Origin: Candidatus Woesebacteria bacterium
Lineage (GTDB): Bacteria > Patescibacteriota > Microgenomatia > UBA1406 > GWC2-37-13
DNA: 16,589 nt
Direction: 5' to 3'
NCBI GenBank assembly: GCA_017993865.1
Contig: JAGOLU010000009.1
Coordinates: forward strand, 1 to 16,589
Part shown: positions 6,241 through 13,748 of the stretch, one piece after another
How positions within the stretch are numbered: the stretch's first letter is position 1
How the letters are laid out: the number at the start of each line of letters is the position of its first letter
Position numbers and translations under genes: made by a program
Notes under the pieces: model-generated
What the model was told of the DNA's origin: nothing
The model's input: only the letters and a program-made list of their open reading frames with translations
Database searches by the model: none

Positions 6241-8088
6241 TTATTGTTTACTGGTAGCCATTTCCCGCACCTCTAAATCTGTGGGCGCAAGCTTGGTAGC
6301 TTGCGATATCGCAGTCTTAATTTGCAGCGCAACATCTTTTTTATCTTTCTCGGGAACCACATCTTCAACAAGTCTGAACATCCTGACCCTATCTTTCCAA
6401 TACATGGGGTTGTGAGGTGAGGATTGCACTGCTGCGGTCTGGATATTTTCTGCCATCTTGATATAGCTCTGAACCTGCTCTCCATACACCTTTTCTGTAT
6501 CTGCTTCGGAGAGTAGATAGGCCGTCTGCGCGACAATGAGCGCAAACTTATCGGCATATATATGTTCAAACCGGTAGCCCAATGCCTGGGTAAATGCATC
6601 AATTGACTCGATGTATGCACTCGAATATTGCAAGCTCGTTGCTCTCGCATAGGCAAGATCTGCACGGAGATACTGGTAGAAATATCTCATCATCCCCAAC
6701 CAACCCCCCAGCACCACAACGACCATTGCGCCCTTGAGCCAGATGGGTGCTTTATTGCGGTGAGACGACTCTGGTATATGGTTCGATAGTAACCCATACA
6801 CAGGGATGATATAGAGGAGTAGCTGCCCTGTCGAAGTAGAGAATCCATAGAAGTTAGCGATGCTCATTGCCAAGATGCCAGATGCCAAAATTGCTCCTTC
6901 ATTGCTGTGCAGAAGTGTACGCAGCATCAGGTAGAGCATAAATACATACGCTGCGAATCCCACAATCCCTGTGGTGGCCAGAAAATTGAGGAACTCATTG
7001 TGGGCTTTGTTGTAAATCAGATCGCGTTCGGTGGTGTTGTTGTGCGCCTCAGGCCTGGTCAAGAAGTAAGTATATGCAAACGTCTCGGGCCCCGTGCCGG
7101 TGAGTGGATACCGAGCGGCTAGCTTCAACGCTCCCTCCCACACGATAAGGCGAATGGTGCCCGAATGAGTGATTTTGTCTGAGCGCGCCATCCAAAGCCG
7201 ATACGAATACCACGAGCCAAAGACAATGACGTTTAGCGCAATGAGTAGCGCTAAGATTTTTACATGAGTTTTCTTGCCACGTTTCCACAAGTAGATTAAC
7301 ACGAGGGCAACCAATCCACCAAACAAACCCATTTCTGAAGATCGAGACCCAGTGAGTGTGACGCCAAAGGCCATTAGTAAAACGTATATACCGTAGAATA
7401 TTGATCTCTTTGTGCGCAATCTCTTGAGCACATCCACGAATCTTTTGCGCGCAGAAGAATGCAGCAACAGACCCTTTTTGCACCATAAAAATATGCCAAT
7501 GAATGCATGCATCATCAGATAAATACCAAGCCAATTTGGTTGACCTAAGGTAGAGAACATTCGCTCATGTGGCCTAAATTCGTTGGTCCAACAAACCGTT
7601 GACCACTCTCCACGATACAATATGCAAGACATATCAATTCCCAAAAGTCTCCCGGGCAACCCCCATAACAGTACGATAATGCTCGCTACCACAGAAATTT
7701 TGAGGATCGAGCCGAATGACTTTTGGTCAAACGTTTGCAGTGCTACCCAAAAAAGCATCACATATGCAACAGTCGAAAGAAGCCCACCGTTAAATCTCCC
7801 ATAGTATCCAAATAGTGAGGTGTGGATATCTACCGAAGTCACAGTCGAAAGCATCTGCGAAACAAGGAATGCGCCAACTGCCAATGCGAGCGGTGGGATA
7901 CGGAGGCTTCGCTTGTTGGTTACAGTATCGACGATCCATAGTGCAAAGACAGTAAATGCAATAACGTAGATGGCGAGCATCTTGGGGAATTCAAACATCT
8001 CAGATGTTTGATTTGTCATAAGCAGCGGTGTCAGAAGGAAAAGTGCGCAGTATCCGAAGTGAATGAGCTTGACCCAAATAGTTCTCAT
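6241..8088 (-). CDS. Wzy/WaaL-type O-antigen ligase or polymerase, polytopic membrane protein
   Basis: From ATG 8088 this gives 615 residues; a GTG at 8109 would add seven and is less attractive. About ten to twelve hydrophobic helices span the first 470 residues. The Wzy_C (PF04932-like) region shows LTGSRSS, IRLIVWEGALKLAARYPLTG-type text with a conserved Arg, and YNKAHNEFLNFLATTGIVG with the catalytic-type His (about residue 363). These are features of O-antigen ligases, O-antigen polymerases and PglL/PilO-type oligosaccharyltransferases. The last 140 residues are soluble and helical, with TPR-like phrasing (YIESIDAFTQAL...; ISQATKLAPTDLEVRE). It would join or transfer lipid-linked glycans on the outer side of the membrane. 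It follows the penicillin-binding protein gene by 45 nt and is probably last in that operon. The acceptor is unknown: surface polysaccharide is the default, and glycosylation of pilins or of the PBP tail is possible. Confidence 0.85.
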   Translation of the reverse strand: MRTIWVKLIHFGYCALFLLTPLLMTNQTSEMFEFPKMLAIYVIAFTVFALWIVDTVTNKRSLRIPPLALAVGAFLVSQMLSTVTSVDIHTSLFGYYGRFNGGLLSTVAYVMLFWVALQTFDQKSFGSILKISVVASIIVLLWGLPGRLLGIDMSCILYRGEWSTVCWTNEFRPHERMFSTLGQPNWLGIYLMMHAFIGIFLWCKKGLLLHSSARKRFVDVLKRLRTKRSIFYGIYVLLMAFGVTLTGSRSSEMGLFGGLVALVLIYLWKRGKKTHVKILALLIALNVIVFGSWYSYRLWMARSDKITHSGTIRLIVWEGALKLAARYPLTGTGPETFAYTYFLTRPEAHNNTTERDLIYNKAHNEFLNFLATTGIVGFAAYVFMLYLMLRTLLHSNEGAILASGILAMSIANFYGFSTSTGQLLLYIIPVYGLLSNHIPESSHRNKAPIWLKGAMVVVVLGGWLGMMRYFYQYLRADLAYARATSLQYSSAYIESIDAFTQALGYRFEHIYADKFALIVAQTAYLLSEADTEKVYGEQVQSYIKMAENIQTAAVQSSPHNPMYWKDRVRMFRLVEDVVPEKDKKDVALQIKTAISQATKLAPTDLEVREMATSKQ

Positions 8089-8133
8089 ATGGGTGCCATT
8101 GTACACCACATGTGGCGCAACGAGATACGGGCT

Positions 8134-10542
8134 TTACAGTGTCGGGAGTGGTGGTACGGTAAGGATAGGGGTTGGGGTTGGGATGGTTGTGGGGCTTGCT
8201 CCTTGATGCGGGGTCGGCGTATTGGGAACAGATGTCGGAGTTACCGGTGCTGAAGTTGGAGCTGGTGTGTTGGTGGGAGCGGGGGAGTGGTCAGAAGTTT
8301 CGGTGGGGACTTTGTATTTCTCGTCACCTTGTTCGGCTGCCCATGCATTTATCCCTTCTTGCCAGCGGTTTTTGCCGTCCGTACTTACTGGGTCATCTTC
8401 AGTGAACACAATAAAGTCCTTTTCGTCATATTGACCCGAAGATATCTCTTTTTCGTTCGCACGTTTGCCTGATTGGTTCTTTGATATCTTAACACGTTGA
8501 TACACACTAGATACTTCTTTGGGTTGAGTGTCGGTGAGGAAATATTCTGCACGTGCGGCACCCCCGTCTCGGGGCTTCCCTCCTGCAAGCGGATCAACTT
8601 GCTCAGCAATGACGTTATCTGGTTTATCTACGATACCATCGGTATAGGTACTAAGAGCTTCTTTCATAATTTTGCTCCAGATGGGCGAAGCTCCCGTTAT
8701 GCCCGATGCAATGCGCTGGTTCATGGGGCTATTGTCATTATTACCAACCCATGCAACGACCACCACTCCCTTTGTGTATCCGACAGCCCAGTTGTCACGT
8801 TTATCATTAGTAGTACCTGTTTTTACCGCAACAGTCTTACCCGGGATTACCAATACTGAGTTTGTGCCGAATGTGTCAGCTCGGGCAACATTATCCGATA
8901 AAATATGTGACACAATAAATGCGACACCCCGATCAAGAACCTTTGTAACCTTTATCTCAGGTCGTTTGTATAAGACTTTTCCATTGTTGTCTCGTATCTC
9001 AAGTATCGCACTTGGCTCAACCTTTGTGCCGCCGCGTGCAAGTACAAGGTAGCCTTTCGCAAGTTCTGTCATTTTGATATCGCCGCCGCCCAACGCGACA
9101 GAAAGCCCAAGACGCGATAAATTGACTTGTGTAGGCGCTAAGCTCTTGATGCCAAGACTTTCTAAGCTCGTGAGGAAATTAGTGAGTCCATGCTCTGCGA
9201 GCAACTTTACCATGGGTACATTGTATGAGTTACCAAGCGCAAACCTCACTTGTACCGGCCCACGGAATTTCCCATCGTAGTTCACCGGCACATAATCTGC
9301 CTGGTCAGCAATCGGGAATGCGGTCTTGACATCCATAATCACCGATGATGCAGTGATGGTTTTTTTTTCCAAAGCTGACGCAACGAGTAGTGGCTTAAGC
9401 GTTGAGCCTGGTTGTCTGAGAGCACTCTCGTCGGCAACAACATTAAACTTTCCATACTCTTCATCGTTGAAATCATAGCTCCCTACCATAGAGAGCATAT
9501 CACCTGTTTTTGTGTCGAGCACGAGGGCGGCGCCATTACCAACATCATAGTCTTTGAGATTGGTGACCTCATCATAAACAATTTGCTCTGCCTTTTTTTG
9601 TAAGTCCTCATCTAAGGTGGTTTTTATTACCACTCCTTGCTTCATGGTCACCGCGCCAACTATTTTCTCTGCCTCATCCCGAACATAGAAGACAAAATGG
9701 GGAGCATTGATCGAGACCTTCCGGTTGGCAAAGGTGAAGGTGATGATTTGTTTGAGTGCTGCATCATGTTGCGCCTTAGTGATGTACTTATCCTCAAGCA
9801 TTCGACGTAATACATCTTTGGTGCGCATACGCCACGCACCCGTCTGACCCACAAACGGAGAATAGATAGAAGGGGCCTGAGGAAGCCCTGCAAGAATGGC
9901 ACATTCGAGCAGGTCAAGATCTCCTACCTTCTTGTCAAAATATGCTTGTGCCGCTGCGCCCACGCCCTCATAGGTACCTCCGTATGGTGCGATATTGAGG
10001 TATTCTACGAGTATTTCATCTTTCGATAATTTGCCTTCAATTCTGGTGGCGAGCACCAGCTCCTTGATTTTGCGTGTGATTGTGCGTGAGGAGTCGAGAT
10101 ATCCTTGCTTAATAAGCTGTTGAGTGAGCGTAGACCCACCGACAACACGCCCATTACGGAAAATGTAATTGAAAGGAATGCGCACGATGGTGAGCGGATC
10201 AAATCCGGCGTGTCGATAGAAGTCTTTGTCTTCGATGGCGACGGTCGCTTGTTTGAGATATTTCGGAATATCATCGCTTTGCACCTGTATATGTTGTTTA
10301 TCTTTAAACAGCTGATGAATAATCTTGCCGTCTTTGTCGAGCACTACTAAAGACCCCGCGCGCGAGCTCGAGAGTCTACCAGGCTCAGGAAGGTTGCGAG
10401 TAATAAGCCAAAAACTAAGCAACGATACTAAAAAACCGAAGGCTACGAGAGCCCCCACAATGCGCCAAACTGTACGTTTCAGTTTTGCGTGCGGCGTTTT
10501 GGTTCTCCTACTTCGAAATCGAGATCTGCCCATAGATATCAT
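8134..10542 (-). CDS. class A penicillin-binding protein (PBP1A-like transglycosylase/transpeptidase)
   Basis: This 802-residue bifunctional peptidoglycan synthase has a basic cytoplasmic N-terminus and one membrane helix (about 26-47). A GT51 glycosyltransferase domain follows with AIEDKDFYRHAGFD (catalytic Glu104), GGSTLTQQLIKQ (135-146) and RKIKE. The transpeptidase domain has the acylation motif STLK (380-383), SYN (439-441) and KTG (574-576) with the usual 'TGTTND..DNWAVGYT' tail. All catalytic motifs are intact, so it should polymerise and cross-link peptidoglycan outside the membrane and bind beta-lactams. The last 55 residues are an unusual Pro/Thr/Ser-rich stretch. The start overlaps the methyltransferase stop as TAATG at 10540-10544, implying coupled translation; Met4 is an alternative start. 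Equivalent genes are named ponA, mrcA or pbp1A in other bacteria. Confidence 0.95.
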   Translation of the reverse strand: MISMGRSRFRSRRTKTPHAKLKRTVWRIVGALVAFGFLVSLLSFWLITRNLPEPGRLSSSRAGSLVVLDKDGKIIHQLFKDKQHIQVQSDDIPKYLKQATVAIEDKDFYRHAGFDPLTIVRIPFNYIFRNGRVVGGSTLTQQLIKQGYLDSSRTITRKIKELVLATRIEGKLSKDEILVEYLNIAPYGGTYEGVGAAAQAYFDKKVGDLDLLECAILAGLPQAPSIYSPFVGQTGAWRMRTKDVLRRMLEDKYITKAQHDAALKQIITFTFANRKVSINAPHFVFYVRDEAEKIVGAVTMKQGVVIKTTLDEDLQKKAEQIVYDEVTNLKDYDVGNGAALVLDTKTGDMLSMVGSYDFNDEEYGKFNVVADESALRQPGSTLKPLLVASALEKKTITASSVIMDVKTAFPIADQADYVPVNYDGKFRGPVQVRFALGNSYNVPMVKLLAEHGLTNFLTSLESLGIKSLAPTQVNLSRLGLSVALGGGDIKMTELAKGYLVLARGGTKVEPSAILEIRDNNGKVLYKRPEIKVTKVLDRGVAFIVSHILSDNVARADTFGTNSVLVIPGKTVAVKTGTTNDKRDNWAVGYTKGVVVVAWVGNNDNSPMNQRIASGITGASPIWSKIMKEALSTYTDGIVDKPDNVIAEQVDPLAGGKPRDGGAARAEYFLTDTQPKEVSSVYQRVKISKNQSGKRANEKEISSGQYDEKDFIVFTEDDPVSTDGKNRWQEGINAWAAEQGDEKYKVPTETSDHSPAPTNTPAPTSAPVTPTSVPNTPTPHQGASPTTIPTPTPILTVPPLPTL

Positions 10543-11102
10543 TATATCTTATATACATACGTTTCGTGGGTTCCTGTTTGCAGTCGATGGACTTCTTTCT
10601 GTTTCAGATAGTCTATCTCATACCAGTGGCTAATGATAAATGCTCCTTGTTTGGCCTCCTGAAGAAGCTTAGATTTAATTATTTCTGTGTGCAGAAATTT
10701 CGGTAGCATAAAAAGATAGATAATATCTGCCCACCCAACATCTGCCACTCGGCCATCTCCGGTAATAAATGACGTCCTTTGTGACGTTCGCATGATCAAG
10801 GAGCGAACACGGGCGCTCAGTACAAAAATGGGGTTTTTATCAATTCCCCGTCCATAGAGATGGTGCTTTTTAACCATGGAACAAAGCACTCTCCCATCTC
10901 CACAGCCGATTTCAAGCACCTTTGAGTCTTTTGGGGGATGGATATGCTGGAACGCTTTCTTTACCGCATCCATACTGCTGGGCACATACGGGACCTCAAA
11001 AACGAATGACAGAAGAAGTCCTGTTATGTGTACACAATAAGAGAACACACCCAGAATCAGCACTATCTCAATGAGCCAAAACAGAATGCGTAATAATGGC
11101 AT
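10542..11102 (-). CDS. membrane-anchored SAM-dependent methyltransferase, FAM173/ATPSCKMT-like
   Basis: This 186-residue protein has an N-terminal hydrophobic region (about 5-35) followed by PYVPSS (38-43) and a class I methyltransferase fold. Motif I is VLEIGCGDGRV (62-72), and the acidic residue at the end of strand 2 is in GRGIDKNP (Asp88). The order of hydrophobic anchor, 'PYVPS', 'xLEIGCGDGR', 'GxxxNP' and a short C-terminal half with IIYLFMLPKFL resembles the FAM173 family (ATPSCKMT and ANTKMT), whose characterised eukaryotic members methylate lysines of ATP synthase subunit c and of ADP/ATP translocase. The resemblance is from recalled sequences, not a search. It is first in the leftward envelope operon and overlaps the PBP gene, so a membrane or envelope protein substrate is plausible but unproven. 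The upstream promoter is not clear; a weak TTTTAT lies 6 nt before the ATG. Confidence 0.8.
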   Translation of the reverse strand: MPLLRILFWLIEIVLILGVFSYCVHITGLLLSFVFEVPYVPSSMDAVKKAFQHIHPPKDSKVLEIGCGDGRVLCSMVKKHHLYGRGIDKNPIFVLSARVRSLIMRTSQRTSFITGDGRVADVGWADIIYLFMLPKFLHTEIIKSKLLQEAKQGAFIISHWYEIDYLKQKEVHRLQTGTHETYVYKI

Positions 11103-11128
11103 GTTAGGATAAAAATGTGCAATAGATC

Positions 11129-11158
11129 TTGCAGAAACGAACTATTTTAGTATACAAT
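11129..11158 (+). promoter_or_regulatory. promoter of the small membrane-peptide gene, leaderless type
   Basis: TTGCAG (11129-11134), an 18-nt spacer and TACAAT (11153-11158) precede ATG 11165 by exactly 6 nt, so the predicted transcript begins at the start codon. The TATA at 11151 offers an overlapping alternative -10. Confidence 0.5.
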
Positions 11159-11164
11159 ATCTCC

Positions 11165-11269
11165 ATGGCCAAATCGAAACGAATGATCAAAAAACTGTGG
11201 AAGGCAATTCTGGTTGGCGTTTGCATACTTCTGCTTGCAAGCGCATTCGCGCCCTATTTTCTGAAATAA
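11165..11269 (+). CDS. 34-residue single-pass membrane peptide
   Basis: ATG 11165 to TAA 11269 encodes MAKSKRMIKKLWKAILVGVC and a further 14 residues ending APYFLK. The layout is a strongly basic N-terminus (K3, K5, R6, K9, K10, K13) followed by one hydrophobic helix (about 14-29), which predicts a cytoplasmic N-terminus. Support for its reality comes from a well-spaced promoter whose -10 is 6 nt before the ATG, and from its position as a separate unit between the divergent methyltransferase and recG. No family is recognised. A signal-peptide-like remnant or a chance frame downstream of a recG promoter is possible. Conservation of this short frame upstream of recG in relatives would settle it. 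Confidence 0.55.
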   Translation: MAKSKRMIKKLWKAILVGVCILLLASAFAPYFLK

Positions 11270-11282
11270 GACCGTGTTTGAG

Positions 11283-11311
11283 TTGTGATTCGCACTCTCA
11301 TCACGGATAAT
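11283..11311 (+). promoter_or_regulatory. recG promoter, leaderless type; decides the start codon
   Basis: TTGTGA (11283-11288), a 17-nt spacer and GATAAT (11306-11311) end exactly 6 nt before ATG 11318. The in-frame GTG at 11285 lies inside this promoter and so would not be on its transcript. Confidence 0.55.
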
Positions 11312-11317
11312 ATTCGC

Positions 11318-13402
11318 ATGAATCTCACCGATCCAATCTCCATCCTTCCGAAGACACACAGCACTACCATAAAACGATTGCATAAAATCGGGATCGAAAC
11401 AGTGGGGGATTTGGTGCAATATTTCCCGATTCGTTATGCCGATTACTCATACACCTCTCCCATTGGATCTATTCAGGCAGGAGAGACGGTGACGGCACAA
11501 GGTAAGGTAACTTCGTCCAAAACCCGCTATATTCGGCGCAACTTTACCATGCAGGAGGTGGTGTTAAACGACGGAACTGGTGAAATGAAGCTCATTTGGT
11601 TTAATCAACCGTATATTATCACTACGTTTGCGAAAGTAGACGCCATGCTTGCTGTTGCAGGGAAGGTTGAGCTTCAGGGCAAAAAATTGGTGATGAAACC
11701 CCTCGAATACGAGCAGATATCCAACGATGACCACGACCCCGCCAATACGCACACGGGCAAGATCATCCCAATATATTCTCAACGCGGTGGCCTGTCTACT
11801 CGTCTTACCCGAGATAAAATCAACTATGTGCTCGCCCAAGTCGATGTTCGTGAAATTCCCGAATGGCTTCCTCTCAAAGTTGTTAGAGAAAATAACCTCC
11901 CAGAATATTCTGAGGCCTTGTACCAGGCTCACACTCCACAGTCACTGGCTCAAGCGCAAAGGGCCCGCGCCAGGTTTGCATTTGATGAACTTTTTACCCT
12001 CCATCTCTCTAATATTTTGATTCGAAAACAATGGCAAAATCAAGAAAGTGCACATCAATTTGCGGACGATGAACAAGCGCAATTATCACTGAATAATTTT
12101 GTACAGAAATTACCATTCACTCTTACCGGATCGCAGATATCTGTTTGGGAGGATATGCACAAGGACATGCTCGCAAACCGCCCCATGAACAGGTTTTTGC
12201 AGGGAGATGTGGGGTCTGGTAAGACAGTGGTTGCCGCGCTCGCTGCCTACTTCGCACAACTCAACGGTTTACAAACCCTATTTATGTGCCCAACCTCAAT
12301 TCTCGCAGAACAACACTTTGCCACACTGAAGAACTTGTTCACGGACACCGATGTCTCAGTTGAAATAGTGACAGGCTCAACAAAATCAAAGGGCGTACAA
12401 CAGGCATCTATAGTGGTCGGTACACATGCGCTCATTTCAGAAAAACGATCGTTTGAAAATGTTGGTCTTGTCATTATTGATGAGCAACACCGCTTTGGGG
12501 TAGCGCAGCGGGCAATTCTTAAAAATAAATCAGTGTCGAAGGCTTCCGCAAGCCCCCATTTGCTCACCATGACGGCCACACCCATCCCTCGCACCGTTGC
12601 GCTCACGCTCTTTGGGGATCTCGATATCTCTGTCCTGACCGATATGCCAGTGGGTCGACTCCCCATCAAAACGTATCTCGCTCCTCAATCAAAGCGCGCA
12701 GGAGCGTACGATTGGATCCGCAAACAAATCAAAGACACTGGCTGCCAAGTTTTTGTGGTGTGCCCTCGTATCAGTGACGAAGACGATGAGGCTTCTGAAA
12801 ATGAGGAGACCAAACTAAGCGTCAAGGCTGTCGAAACAGAAACAGAACTATTGAAAACCAAAATATTCCCTGATCTGCGCATTGCTATGCTCCATGGAAA
12901 AATGAAGCCTGCGGAGAAAAATGCAATTATGTTGCAGTTTAAAAGCAAAGAGTTTGATATCCTCGTGACTACAACCGTGGTAGAAGTGGGTATCGATATC
13001 CCCAATGCAACGATCATGGTGATTGAGGGGGCTGAGCGCTATGGCCTTGCCCAGCTCCACCAGCTCCGAGGGAGGGTCGGCAGAAGCACTATGCAATCGT
13101 ACTGTGTGTTATTTACAACCGATGGAGCGAATGAGTCTGAGCGACTTTCGTTTTTTGCAAAGACCAACAAAGGAATGGAACTCGCGGAATATGATTTTCG
13201 ACATCGAGGTCCGGGTAATATCTATGGCACTGCTCAACATGGCTTGGGAGAGCTCCAAGTGGCAAATCTGTTTGACTTTGCGCTTGTTTCGGCGACGCAA
13301 AAAGCAGCAGCTACGTTCGCCGAAACCTACACACCCAAAAAATATCCTGTAATCGCCAAACGGCTCGAACACTATTCTGCGCAAGCCATTGCTCGAGATT
13401 AA
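11318..13402 (+). CDS. recG: ATP-dependent DNA helicase RecG
   Basis: From ATG 11318 this gives 694 residues, essentially the usual RecG length. The N-terminal wedge domain includes an OB fold (about 45-135). Superfamily 2 helicase motifs follow: Walker A GDVGSGKT (296-303), DEQH (388-391) in IIDEQHRFGVAQR, motif III TATPIPRT (418-425), motif V around TTTVVEVGIDIPNA and motif VI QLRGRVGR (582-589). The C-terminal 'RGPGNIYGTAQHG' matches the RecG-specific TRG region. The enzyme remodels stalled replication forks and branched recombination intermediates in the cytoplasm. A GTG start at 11285 would add 11 residues, but the promoter placement argues against it. The gene appears to be transcribed alone, since a new promoter follows at 13416. 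Assignment is firm. Confidence 0.97.
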   Translation: MNLTDPISILPKTHSTTIKRLHKIGIETVGDLVQYFPIRYADYSYTSPIGSIQAGETVTAQGKVTSSKTRYIRRNFTMQEVVLNDGTGEMKLIWFNQPYIITTFAKVDAMLAVAGKVELQGKKLVMKPLEYEQISNDDHDPANTHTGKIIPIYSQRGGLSTRLTRDKINYVLAQVDVREIPEWLPLKVVRENNLPEYSEALYQAHTPQSLAQAQRARARFAFDELFTLHLSNILIRKQWQNQESAHQFADDEQAQLSLNNFVQKLPFTLTGSQISVWEDMHKDMLANRPMNRFLQGDVGSGKTVVAALAAYFAQLNGLQTLFMCPTSILAEQHFATLKNLFTDTDVSVEIVTGSTKSKGVQQASIVVGTHALISEKRSFENVGLVIIDEQHRFGVAQRAILKNKSVSKASASPHLLTMTATPIPRTVALTLFGDLDISVLTDMPVGRLPIKTYLAPQSKRAGAYDWIRKQIKDTGCQVFVVCPRISDEDDEASENEETKLSVKAVETETELLKTKIFPDLRIAMLHGKMKPAEKNAIMLQFKSKEFDILVTTTVVEVGIDIPNATIMVIEGAERYGLAQLHQLRGRVGRSTMQSYCVLFTTDGANESERLSFFAKTNKGMELAEYDFRHRGPGNIYGTAQHGLGELQVANLFDFALVSATQKAAATFAETYTPKKYPVIAKRLEHYSAQAIARD

Positions 13403-13415
13403 AAACGAGTTCCCC

Positions 13416-13445
13416 TTGCATCATACGACGATGTATTGTAATAAT
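13416..13445 (+). promoter_or_regulatory. promoter of the unknown two-gene unit, leaderless type
   Basis: TTGCAT (13416-13421), an 18-nt spacer and an extended -10, TG-T-AATAAT (-10 at 13440-13445), end 6 nt before ATG 13452. An overlapping TAATAA at 13439 gives a 17-nt spacer and a 7-nt gap instead. Confidence 0.5.
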
Positions 13446-13451
13446 TAACAT

Positions 13452-13748
13452 ATGGATCCCATTTTGCGTGAAAAACTTGAAGTCGCACTCGAGACAGAAA
13501 TCGACAAAGCTGTTGAGCGGGGTGACATCGATGAAGATACTGGCGACGATGCTAGCCTTGATTTTACTGAGTTGCTAGACGGATACAAAGTTCCAGAACA
13601 ATTTGTTGATGATTTTGCAACCTTTATTTGGAAATATCCATTTACGAGCTCGGTTGGCGACTATTACATGGCTCAAATCAAAAATAATAATGCAGAAGCC
13701 GATATCGATGCAATACGAAAACAGTTACAAACGTTTAGTACTACATAA
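13452..13748 (+). CDS. unrecognised 98-residue acidic protein
   Basis: The family is not recognised. The 98 residues are strongly acidic (for example ERGDIDEDTGDDASLDFTEL at about 22-41), soluble and probably helical, with a Trp/aromatic patch (FATFIWKYPFTSSVGDYY) in the second half. There is no signal peptide or membrane segment. It has its own leaderless-type promoter, and its TAA overlaps the ATG of the following gene (TAATG at 13746-13750), so the two proteins are likely made together and may act together. An acidic small partner for the basic N-terminus of the next protein is one possibility, by inference only. It could equally be a lineage-specific structural or regulatory protein. Confidence 0.75.
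   Translation: MDPILREKLEVALETEIDKAVERGDIDEDTGDDASLDFTELLDGYKVPEQFVDDFATFIWKYPFTSSVGDYYMAQIKNNNAEADIDAIRKQLQTFSTT

Noticed and set aside
7049..7534. 161-codon minus-strand frame inside the Wzy/WaaL-type gene
   Set aside because: It is out of frame with a gene having clear membrane and Wzy_C features; the translation looks random.
8089..8109. GTG start for the Wzy/WaaL-type protein
   Set aside because: It adds seven polar residues before a normal membrane-protein start at ATG 8088; no supporting signal was seen.
8134..8310. Low-complexity DNA as a tandem repeat or CRISPR
   Set aside because: The repetition is irregular and explained by Pro/Thr codons of the PBP tail. No CRISPR array is present in the window.
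8172..9052. Several plus-strand frames opposite the penicillin-binding protein
   Set aside because: They are antisense to the transpeptidase domain and tail. The Pro/Thr codons create open frames on the other strand by composition alone.
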